Assembly (NCBI GenBank): GCA_937969505.1
Contig: CALBWA010000033.1
Coordinates: 1-43,897, forward strand
Direction of reading: 5' to 3'
DNA from: an uncultured Erythrobacter sp.
Lineage (GTDB): Bacteria; Pseudomonadota; Alphaproteobacteria; Sphingomonadales; Sphingomonadaceae
DNA: 43,897 nt
In this document: piece after piece, positions 34,142-41,547 of the stretch
How positions within the stretch are numbered: the stretch's first letter is position 1
Layout: every line of letters begins with the position of its first letter
The notes under the pieces: model-generated
Database searches by the model: none
What the model was told of the DNA's origin: nothing
What the model saw: the letters and a program-made list of their open reading frames with translations, nothing else
Program-made: the position numbers and the translations under genes

Positions 34142-34942
34142 ATGACCACGCAAACGACAAGCCTTGGACCGGCTAATTCTGGCCCGACTGATCCGGACAC
34201 CACATCAGGCGGTCAGCCACCGGCAGAATTGCCCAAAACATTTCTGGGCCAATGGCGGCATTTCTTCCAGTTTCTGCGCCAGCCGCAATTGCCCGCGCAA
34301 ACCACGCGGTTTGGCGATGGATTACGCGCAACCATGCGCATGCTGGTGCTCGACCTTGCCATCATGGTCGTTCTGCTCGGCATGGTGCTGATTGCAGTCT
34401 TGTCCGGATTTGAATTGCCCGCCAATGCGCTGGACGATCTGGAAATGACCGCCCCGATCATACTGGGCATTGTTGTGGCAGCCCCCGTGATCGAGGAAGT
34501 CATCTTCCGCAGCTGGTTGTCAGGCAAACCGGGTCACGTCTTGGCGATAGCAATTGTGGTAATCGGTGTTGCTGCCATGGTTGGTGTCAATTTGACCATC
34601 GCGTCGCCACCACTGGTTGCCATCATCGCCATCGGAGCGCTGATCGGTTCTCTACTTGCGGCTTTCCTGCTGCGCAAACGAGGGCAAATGGGATGGTTTG
34701 CCCGAGCGTTCCCCTGGTTCTTCTGGGGCAGCACGCTCGTTTTCGCCTTCATCCATGTGTTCAACTATGAAGAGGGCAGCATCCTGGCCCTTCTGCCGCT
34801 GGTCCTGCCACAGTTCGCTCTGGGTACCGTCTGCGCCTATCTACGCGTCAACCATGGGTTGTGGAGCGCGATTGTGCTGCACGCGCTCCATAATGGCACT
34901 GTTGTGCTATTCGTCCTGTCAGGGCTCGAATTGCTCGAGTAA
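34142..34942 (+). CDS. CPBP-family intramembrane metalloprotease
   Basis: The 266-residue membrane protein has the CPBP (Abi) motif 1 EExxxR as VIEEVIFRSWL at about residue 120 and motif 2/3 histidines FAFIHVFN and HALHNGT. About seven hydrophobic segments surround them. The start at 34142 (MTTQTTS) is preferred over the in-frame Met at 34115, which overlaps the yebC upstream region. Substrate unknown; family members process prenylated or bacteriocin-related proteins. Confidence 0.85.
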   Translation: MTTQTTSLGPANSGPTDPDTTSGGQPPAELPKTFLGQWRHFFQFLRQPQLPAQTTRFGDGLRATMRMLVLDLAIMVVLLGMVLIAVLSGFELPANALDDLEMTAPIILGIVVAAPVIEEVIFRSWLSGKPGHVLAIAIVVIGVAAMVGVNLTIASPPLVAIIAIGALIGSLLAAFLLRKRGQMGWFARAFPWFFWGSTLVFAFIHVFNYEEGSILALLPLVLPQFALGTVCAYLRVNHGLWSAIVLHALHNGTVVLFVLSGLELLE

Positions 34943-34967
34943 GCGAACGGTCAGCACGGCTTGGGCA

Positions 34968-35315
34968 TCACACCTTGACCGCGGTGCCGCTGGCGCTGAC
35001 CATCAGCATCGATCCAGTGTCGCCGATCACTTCGTAATCGAGATCAACCCCGACCACTGCATTGCCGCCCAAGGCAGCGCATTCCGCCTGCAATTCCTCA
35101 ATGGCCTGCTTGCGCGCATCGGCCAAAATCCGTTCGTAACTGCCTGAGCGGCCACCGACGATGTCGCGAATATTGGCAAACAGGTCGCGGAACAAATTCG
35201 CGCCAACGATAACCTCGCCGGTGACGATGCCGAGATATTGCTGGATCGGTTGCCCTTCCAGCGTCGGGGTGGTCGACACGGTCATACCGCGCGCATCTTT
35301 CCAGGGACTGGCCAT
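34968..35315 (-). CDS. YbjQ/UPF0145-family protein
   Basis: This 115-residue protein contains [34 protein letters not shown] and a C-terminal [16 protein letters not shown]...[11 protein letters not shown], typical of the YbjQ family, which forms pentamers and is thought to bind metals. The start at 35315 is chosen because AAGGAGAACC precedes it; the extra 15 codons of the frame lack an RBS. Its role is uncertain. Confidence 0.88.
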   Translation of the reverse strand: MASPWKDARGMTVSTTPTLEGQPIQQYLGIVTGEVIVGANLFRDLFANIRDIVGGRSGSYERILADARKQAIEELQAECAALGGNAVVGVDLDYEVIGDTGSMLMVSASGTAVKV

Positions 35316-35424
35316 GGGTGGTTCTCCTTGTTTTCTTAAGCTTCTGTCGGCGAATGCCAACCTGCCGTATTACTATACTAATACAGCTTTTCTTGCAAGG
35401 AAAACCGAAGGATCAGCCCAAGCG

Positions 35425-35661
35425 CTAACCCAAGCCGAGAGCAGCCTTGTACGTTTCCAGAATAATTTCCATTTCGCTGCGATCGTCCGGCTTCATTTTG
35501 CGCAGGCGCACGATCTGGCGCATGATCTTCACGTCATAACCAACCGCCTTGGCTTCGGCATACACGTCGCGAATATCGTCAGCGATACCCTTTTTTTCTT
35601 CTTCCAGCCGCTCGATCCGTTCGATCAGCAGGCGCAGGCGGTCATCGGTGGCTTCAGCCAT
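35425..35661 (-). CDS. gapR: GapR-family nucleoid-associated protein (DUF2312)
   Basis: The 78-residue, mostly helical protein ([64 protein letters not shown]) is the GapR/DUF2312 family, which binds overtwisted DNA ahead of replication and transcription in alphaproteobacteria. Size and sequence are standard. GGAG lies before the ATG. Confidence 0.95.
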   Translation of the reverse strand: MAEATDDRLRLLIERIERLEEEKKGIADDIRDVYAEAKAVGYDVKIMRQIVRLRKMKPDDRSEMEIILETYKAALGLG

Positions 35662-35803
35662 TTTCGCTCCAGTGGTTCATGGTGTTGGTATTGGGCGCTG
35701 CGTTAGTGCGCTGAGCAGATTCGCAAAAGAGGCAAATCCACACGTTTGTAAAAAGCTGATGGACCAATAACCCTCGCACGCCTTTTGCTCGCCTGGCCGG
35801 ACG

Positions 35804-36127
35804 TCATTGGTTCTTTTTCAAGCTCTCTTCCATCGCCGTCAGTTGCTCAGGTGTTGCCGGTGATTGGCGAGTCGCTTTCCATTCCTCCATTGGCATACCA
35901 TGGATCACTTCGCGCGCCGTCGACTTGTCCCCTTCAAATCCGGCATCGCGGATCCAGTCCGCCAGGCAATTGCGGCAAAAGCCGGCCAAACCCATCAGTT
36001 CAATGTTCTGCGCGTCATGGCGATGGCGCAAATGTCCCACCAGTCTGCGGAATGCAGCGGCGGCGACGGCATCGTCCAATTCATCGAGCAAATCGGGTGC
36101 ATTCGTATCCGCGGATCCTGTGTTCAT
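35804..36127 (-). CDS. DUF1244-family protein
   Basis: The start at 36127 (AAGGAA upstream) gives 107 residues. The core AAFRRLVGHLRHRHDAQNIELMGLAGFCRNCLADWIRDAG matches DUF1244, with a conserved FCRNCL Cys pair. The function is unknown. The longer frame to 36331 runs back into pyk on the other strand and is rejected. It is divergent from pyk with a 47-base gap. Confidence 0.88.
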   Translation of the reverse strand: MNTGSADTNAPDLLDELDDAVAAAAFRRLVGHLRHRHDAQNIELMGLAGFCRNCLADWIRDAGFEGDKSTAREVIHGMPMEEWKATRQSPATPEQLTAMEESLKKNQ

Positions 36128-36174
36128 GCGACTATTCCTTGAGTTGCAACAAAGCTGTGTCATAGCTGAACCTG

Positions 36175-37674
36175 ATGGCAAAGCACGATCAAGACAAGTC
36201 TGGCAGCGAAGGATCAGGCCGCAAGCAGGTTGGCCCGCGCGAGCGCAAGGTAAAAATTCTGGCGACTGTGGGTCCGGCCAGTCGCTCGCCCGACATGCTG
36301 CGCAAGCTGTTTCTGGCAGGCGCCGACGCATTCCGCGTCAATATGAGCCACGGCGAGCACAAGACGCATGGCGAAACGATTGCCGCAATCCGCGCTCTGG
36401 AAAAAGAATTCCGCCGCCCCATTTCAATCCTCTGCGACTTGCAGGGGCCAAAACTGCGCGTTGGTACGTTCAAGGATGGCAAGGCGGTGATCCGCCACTC
36501 GGGCCATTTTACACTCGATCGCAATCCTGAACCCGGCGACGAAACGCGGGTGGAGCTGCCGCATCCGGAATTGTTCGGCTTGCTTGAGCGCGGCCAGCGC
36601 CTGCTGATCAACGATGGCAAAATCCGGCTCAAGGTGATTGAGGCGGATGATGACCGCATCTTCTGCTCGGCTGAGGTTGGCGGGGTCATTTCCGATCGCA
36701 AGGGTGTGAATGTGCCCGATGCCGAGGTGCCGATCCCGGCCCTGACAGAAAAAGATCGCAAGGATCTGGCCTTTGCTGTCAGCCACGGGGCTGACTGGAT
36801 CGGCCTCAGCTTCGTCCAGCGCCCGGAAGATCTGGCCGAAGCGCGGCGCTTGATGGGGGGATATGGTGCCCTTTGCGCAAAGATCGAAAAACCGATGGCT
36901 GTGCGGAGGTTGGCAGAGATACTGGAAATGTCGGATGGGCTGATGGTGGCTCGCGGTGATCTGGGCGTCGAACTGGAACCGCAAGAAGTGCCTCCGTTAC
37001 AGAAGAAAATCGTCAATGCAGCGCGGACCGCTGGCAAGCCGGTGATCGTCGCCACGCAAATGCTGGAGTCGATGATTGAGAGCCCGATGCCGACCCGCGC
37101 GGAAGTCTCCGACGTGGCCAATGCGGTCTACGACGGGGCCGATGCAGTGATGCTCAGCGCGGAAAGCGCAGCGGGTGATTGGCCCGAGGAATCGGTCACC
37201 ATGATGGACAAGATTGCGATTCAGGTCGAGCGGGATGAAGGGTACAAGGCGCGCGTTCGCTTTCTCGATACACCGCCTGATGCAACCACATCCGATGCGC
37301 TGGCGCACAGCTGCATGACCATTGCCGACACGGTGCCGATCAGCGCCATCACGGTGTTTACGTCATCGGGATCGACCGCGCGGCGCGTCGCCCGCGAACG
37401 TCCCGACACACCCATGTTGGTGTTGACCCCCTCCATGCGAACCGCACGCCGGGTGGGCCTGTTGTGGGGCGCGCATGCTGTGACCACCAAGGACATCGGC
37501 AGTTTCGAAGAGATGATAGCCAAGGGCAAGCGCATGGCCCTGCGTCATGGATTTGGAGCAGGAGGGAGCCGCTTGATTGCTCTTGCCGGTGTGCCCTTTG
37601 GCACGCCGGGCAGCACCAATCTGCTTCACGTTGTCACTTTGCAGGGCAACGAATTGGACGATCACGAGGGGTAG
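36175..37674 (+). CDS. pyk: Pyruvate kinase
   Basis: The enzyme makes pyruvate and ATP from phosphoenolpyruvate and ADP. The 499-residue protein has the substrate loops KILATVGPASRS, FRVNMSHGEH and CDLQGPKLRVG, the catalytic KIEKPMAVRRL, MVARGDLGVELE and TQMLESMIESPMPTRAEVSDVANAVYDGADAVMLSAE. The N-terminal 25 residues are low complexity and polar. No C-terminal truncation is seen. Confidence 0.96.
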   Translation: MAKHDQDKSGSEGSGRKQVGPRERKVKILATVGPASRSPDMLRKLFLAGADAFRVNMSHGEHKTHGETIAAIRALEKEFRRPISILCDLQGPKLRVGTFKDGKAVIRHSGHFTLDRNPEPGDETRVELPHPELFGLLERGQRLLINDGKIRLKVIEADDDRIFCSAEVGGVISDRKGVNVPDAEVPIPALTEKDRKDLAFAVSHGADWIGLSFVQRPEDLAEARRLMGGYGALCAKIEKPMAVRRLAEILEMSDGLMVARGDLGVELEPQEVPPLQKKIVNAARTAGKPVIVATQMLESMIESPMPTRAEVSDVANAVYDGADAVMLSAESAAGDWPEESVTMMDKIAIQVERDEGYKARVRFLDTPPDATTSDALAHSCMTIADTVPISAITVFTSSGSTARRVARERPDTPMLVLTPSMRTARRVGLLWGAHAVTTKDIGSFEEMIAKGKRMALRHGFGAGGSRLIALAGVPFGTPGSTNLLHVVTLQGNELDDHEG

Positions 37675-37721
37675 CCGCGCTGATACCGGGAACCCAGCGC
37701 TCGCCAACGGACAACTTATTG

Positions 37722-39083
37722 TCAGGTTGAGGCGCGTTCCAACCGTGCGCGTGCCTCGCTCTCACCAATCAAGGGCAGCAATTCCCCCATATCGGGTCCG
37801 TGGTTCATTCCCGTCAGCGCCTGACGCAGTGGCAGGAACAAGGCCTTGCCCTTGCGCCCGGTCGCTACCTTCAGCGCAGATGTCAGGCCGGACCAGGGGT
37901 CGTCGCTCCAGTTGAGCGCTTTCGCGGCAGTGGCGATATAGGCCCGATCCTCTTCGGAAAATTCGGGCTGATCAATCGGTCCAGTTACCAGTCGCCACCA
38001 TTCACCCACTTCGCCCATATTGGCAATGTTGGGCTGCACGGCATGCCAGCCAGCCTCATCCATTCCGGCGGGCAAACGATCCTTCACCGCATCATAGGGC
38101 ATGGCATGCACGATGGCCGTGTTGATCCGCTCAAGGTCAGCTTCGTCGAACTTCGCCGGCGCGCGGCCAAATGTTGCCAGATCAAAACTGTCGAGCAAAA
38201 CACTGCGATCAGCGATAGGCTCGACTGGCAGGGAAGTCCCCAGCCTTGCCAGATGCGCAATCAGGGCTTCAGGTTCAATATGTCTTTCGCGGAAGCTGTC
38301 GCAGCCGAGCGATCCCAGACGCTTCGACAGCTTGCCTTCCTTGCCGACAAGCAGCGCCTCGTGCGCGAATTCCGGAACGGTTTTTCCGGACGGTTTTGCT
38401 GCAGCAAATTTTGCAGCATGAAGTGCGGTAAACATCTGAATTTGAACGGCTGTATTGGAAACGTGATCCTCACCACGCAGTACGTGAGAGATGCCCATAT
38501 CGAGATCGTCGACAGCGCTGGGCAACATATAGAGCCACGATCCGTCGGCCCGGCGGATGACCGGGTCTGACAAGGTCGCGGGATCAAATTTCTGTGGTCC
38601 GCGAACACCGTCCTGCCACACGATGGGTGCATCGTGATCCAGCTTGAACCGCCAGTGCGGCGCACTGCCTTCGGCCTCTTTCGCCGCGCGCTGATCTTCG
38701 GTCAGATCAAGCGCAGCGCGATCATAAATCGGCGGCTTGCCCCTCCCCAGCTGGATCTTTCGCTTCAGATCCAGTTCCTGTGCGGTTTCATAGGCGGGAT
38801 AAATCCTGCCCGCTGCCTTCAACAAATCGAAGGCATTATCATAGCGGCCCAATCGCTCAGACTGACGCTCTTCTGCATCAAAGCTTAGCCCCAGCCACGC
38901 CAGATCGGCACGGATCGCCTCGACATATTCTTCCTTCGACCGCTCGGCGTCAGTATCATCAATGCGCAGTATGAACTGCCCGCCATTTTTTCGGGCGAGC
39001 ATCCAGTTGTGCAGAGCCATGCGGATATTGCCGACATGGAGACGGCCGGTGGGCGAAGGGGCAAAACGTGTGGTGATAGTCAT
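37722..39083 (-). CDS. gltX: Glutamyl-tRNA synthetase
   Basis: The start at 39083 gives MTITTRFAPSPTGRLHVGN, with the HIGH-type HVGN motif. The KMSKS-type loop is KLSKRLGS. The 453-residue length is normal and the class I fold is complete. Alphaproteobacteria often have two gltX copies, one of which also charges tRNA-Gln; which copy this is cannot be told. The next gene on the plus strand begins 39 bases away. Confidence 0.95.
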   Translation of the reverse strand: MTITTRFAPSPTGRLHVGNIRMALHNWMLARKNGGQFILRIDDTDAERSKEEYVEAIRADLAWLGLSFDAEERQSERLGRYDNAFDLLKAAGRIYPAYETAQELDLKRKIQLGRGKPPIYDRAALDLTEDQRAAKEAEGSAPHWRFKLDHDAPIVWQDGVRGPQKFDPATLSDPVIRRADGSWLYMLPSAVDDLDMGISHVLRGEDHVSNTAVQIQMFTALHAAKFAAAKPSGKTVPEFAHEALLVGKEGKLSKRLGSLGCDSFRERHIEPEALIAHLARLGTSLPVEPIADRSVLLDSFDLATFGRAPAKFDEADLERINTAIVHAMPYDAVKDRLPAGMDEAGWHAVQPNIANMGEVGEWWRLVTGPIDQPEFSEEDRAYIATAAKALNWSDDPWSGLTSALKVATGRKGKALFLPLRQALTGMNHGPDMGELLPLIGESEARARLERAST

Positions 39084-39122
39084 GAAACTTGCGCTAGAAC
39101 CTTTCACCGAAAGGCAAAAGAG

Positions 39123-40037
39123 ATGAATCGACTTTGTGTATTATCCGCTTCCGTTTTGGTCGGCTTCCTCACCCTATCGAGCGGTCCGGCTGGCGCGACA
39201 ACCTGGTTTGAGGAAAAGTTCACCTGCCCGATTGGCGGAGAAACGTTCAAGACGAGTGTCGTCATGAGCAACAGCACGTTCGGCCAACGTCCCGACGGCA
39301 AGCGGTACAGCCCGTTACCGGTCTATCCGGTGGTGGAATGTCCGGACAATGGTCTCTTGCTGTTCAAGGAAGACTTTTCCGAGGAGGAATTAGCTCTGCT
39401 TGCGGCAGCCATTGCTACGGATGAATTTCAAGCGATGCGCAAACAGGAAACTCAGCATTACCGCGTGTGGTGGCTCAAGAAGCAAATCAATCTGGACCCA
39501 GTTAGCCAGGCGGATTCGTTGCTCGTTGCGTCTTGGGAGACGGACCATGATGCACAGCGCAAAATCCGGTATCAGGTTGAATTCGTTAATCTCGTCATGG
39601 CGATGACCCGGTCGGAGGAGAATGCAGTAGACTGGTTCTGGCTCAATATGCGCGCGATCAATGCCATGCGTGAACTGGGCTATTTTGCCGAAGGGCTGGC
39701 CAGGCTCAATCGCGTGATGGCGCCAAAATATTTGCCTTCCGATGACTCCGATATCGAGAATGCAAAGTTTTTCGGCGATCAATTGCGCGCTCTGCTTGAA
39801 CAGGAAAATCCGTACAAGGAACCTGCCAATCTGGTACCTGCCCAAATTGCGATCTTTCGATGCGTGGCGCCAGTGAGTAGCTTGACCGAGGTCGAATATT
39901 CCGCTTGCGCGAGCGAACCGGTACAAACCGAGATTGAGAAGTTTTCTTACAAGCCAGAAGACGGCGAGCTTTTGCACGGAGAAGCAGCAATCCGCGCTGC
40001 CCGGCTGGCATGGCGGGAACACGAGCATGATCACTGA
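39123..40037 (+). CDS. Exported protein of unknown function
   Basis: The start at 39123 is preferred (AAAAGAG just upstream) and yields a signal peptide ending SGPAGA-TTW. The mature N terminus FTCPIGGETFKTSV, followed by VVECPDNGLLLF, has a CP...GxxF pattern resembling the zinc-ribbon start of DUF2225-like proteins, but with only two clear Cys it may not bind zinc. The rest is helical (possible tetratricopeptide-like repeats: FAEGLARLNRVMAPKYL). The role is unknown; it neighbours an alginate lyase. Confidence 0.65.
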   Translation: MNRLCVLSASVLVGFLTLSSGPAGATTWFEEKFTCPIGGETFKTSVVMSNSTFGQRPDGKRYSPLPVYPVVECPDNGLLLFKEDFSEEELALLAAAIATDEFQAMRKQETQHYRVWWLKKQINLDPVSQADSLLVASWETDHDAQRKIRYQVEFVNLVMAMTRSEENAVDWFWLNMRAINAMRELGYFAEGLARLNRVMAPKYLPSDDSDIENAKFFGDQLRALLEQENPYKEPANLVPAQIAIFRCVAPVSSLTEVEYSACASEPVQTEIEKFSYKPEDGELLHGEAAIRAARLAWREHEHDH

Positions 40038-40105
40038 TCTTTGCAAGCAAGCTTGCTGGTTTCAATATCCGCTCAACTCAACATGCTACGGCGATATGCA
40101 TCAAT

Positions 40106-40124
40106 GCAATTGATTATCATTTTC
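40106..40124. promoter_or_regulatory. Fur-box-like sequence upstream of the alginate lyase
   Basis: The 19-base segment reads, on the minus strand, GAAAATGATAATCAATTGC. It agrees with the classical 19-base Fur box (GATAATGATAATCATTATC) at 15 of 19 positions by hand count, with an intact ATGATAATCA core. It lies 124 bases before the lyase start, in a 210-base gap that holds no other recognisable signal. Confidence 0.5.
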
Positions 40125-40247
40125 AATTTACTGCTGATTGTGCCGTGACGTTGCGCGTTCAGGTTGGCAATTGACCCGCGTATGCTTGCGACATTGGGGT
40201 TTAAGGCCGGAGACGCTAGCAGGTCTTGCAAGAACGGAGAGAAAAGC

Positions 40248-41342
40248 ATGAATAGCCTGGACAAGCTCGACCTGGATAAACCAGCGCCCGGGCGCATGAC
40301 CAGCTTCTGGTCGGCAGTTGTATTATTGGCCACTACGCCGGCCTTCGCGCATGACGAACCTGTCCACGATGTCAAACAAGCACCTCCAGCCAGCGCCTTT
40401 GATCTCAGCCAGTGGAAAATTACCCTTCCCATGGACGATGATGGAGACAACAAGCCGGATGAGGTGACAGTGGCCAAAATCCAGTCGTACAGCCATCCCG
40501 ACTTCTTCTTTCTGAATGAAGACGGACACATGGTTTTCGCCGCACCCAACAAGGCGATCACCACAGCCAACAGCAGCAACACACGCAGCGAACTGCGCCA
40601 GATGCTGCGTGGGACCAATACCCGGATCGGGACCCATGATGCTGGCAACAATTTTGCCGTTCGCGCGCGAAAGGGTTCAGACAAGTTTGCAGCCATTGGC
40701 GGAAAATTGAATGCGGCGCTCAGGATTGACCATGTCGCGCTGAACGCTGGCGAGCCACAAGCGCGCGCTGCCTATTCAGTTGTGGTTGGCCAGATCCATG
40801 CGGTCAAATATGACAACACGCGCAGCGGCTTTGGTTATGGCAACGAACCGATCAAAATATACTACAAGAAATTCCCGGATCATGACGCCGGCATGGTGTT
40901 CTGGAATTACGAGCGCAATCTGGGCAAGGATGATCCGGATCGCAACGATCTATCCGTTCCTGTATTCGGCGGAAACTGGGACAGCACTGAAGATCCTGGC
41001 GAGAACGGAATCAAACTGGGCGAGGAATTCAGCTATGAAATCAACGTCCATGAAAATACCATGTATGTGACCTTCCATAACGATCGCCTGGGCACTGTCG
41101 TGCATGCCAGAAGTCTGGTCCGGGGCGCTGATGCGAAGGACAACCCCCTCGCCTATGGTGGGGATTCGCTGTATTTCAAAGCAGGTGTTTACAACCAGTG
41201 CAGCACCAAAAGCGGCGGCGGGAATTGGTACGCGGCCTGCGCTGGAATGGGCGATTGGACTGTCGACAAGGCCAATGGCGACTACGCCCAGGCAACCTTC
41301 ACCCAGCTTTCGGTCAGCGAGTCCACACCGCCGGAAGAGTGA
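40248..41342 (+). CDS. Polysaccharide lyase family 7 (alginate lyase)
   Basis: The 364-residue enzyme breaks uronate polysaccharides such as alginate by beta-elimination. The PL7 motifs are all seen: NTRSELRQML (R-x-E-L-R), VVGQIHA (QIH) and LYFKAGVYNQ. The fold runs from about residue 55 to 355. The start at 40248 has GGAGAG upstream; an N-terminal region of about 16 residues precedes a signal-like segment (MTSFWSAVVLLATTPAFA), so residue 17 could also be the real start. It stands alone, with no other polysaccharide-utilisation genes nearby, and with a Fur-like site upstream. Confidence 0.9.
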   Translation: MNSLDKLDLDKPAPGRMTSFWSAVVLLATTPAFAHDEPVHDVKQAPPASAFDLSQWKITLPMDDDGDNKPDEVTVAKIQSYSHPDFFFLNEDGHMVFAAPNKAITTANSSNTRSELRQMLRGTNTRIGTHDAGNNFAVRARKGSDKFAAIGGKLNAALRIDHVALNAGEPQARAAYSVVVGQIHAVKYDNTRSGFGYGNEPIKIYYKKFPDHDAGMVFWNYERNLGKDDPDRNDLSVPVFGGNWDSTEDPGENGIKLGEEFSYEINVHENTMYVTFHNDRLGTVVHARSLVRGADAKDNPLAYGGDSLYFKAGVYNQCSTKSGGGNWYAACAGMGDWTVDKANGDYAQATFTQLSVSESTPPEE

Positions 41343-41471
41343 GCTCAGCCACCAAGGATAAATGCCTGAAAGTCGCTACGCTGCCTTGCCAATGCTGCAC
41401 CTAGGCAGGGCCGAGGGACACGTTTGCGTTCGGTCGCAAGTGCGATCCTTTCGGCCCACAGTCAGCCGCAC

Positions 41472-41520
41472 AAAAAGACCCCGCCGAGCATTCCCATGGA
41501 GGGAATGTGCGACGGGGCCT
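41472..41520 (-). terminator. Rho-independent terminator of rpoC
   Basis: On the minus strand GCCCCGTCGCACATTCCC pairs with GGGAATGCTCGGCGGGGT around a short loop and is followed by CTTTTTG. It lies 27 bases after the rpoC stop and is the usual strong terminator at the end of the rpoBC operon. Confidence 0.85.
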
Positions 41521-41547
41521 TAATCTTGGGCCAGATAAGCCTAAGGC

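Noticed and set aside
33198..34145. 315-codon plus-strand frame
   Set aside because: Antisense to ruvC and yebC, both well supported.
36189..37121. 310-codon minus-strand frame
   Set aside because: Antisense to pyk; Ser/Arg/Ala-rich shadow reading.
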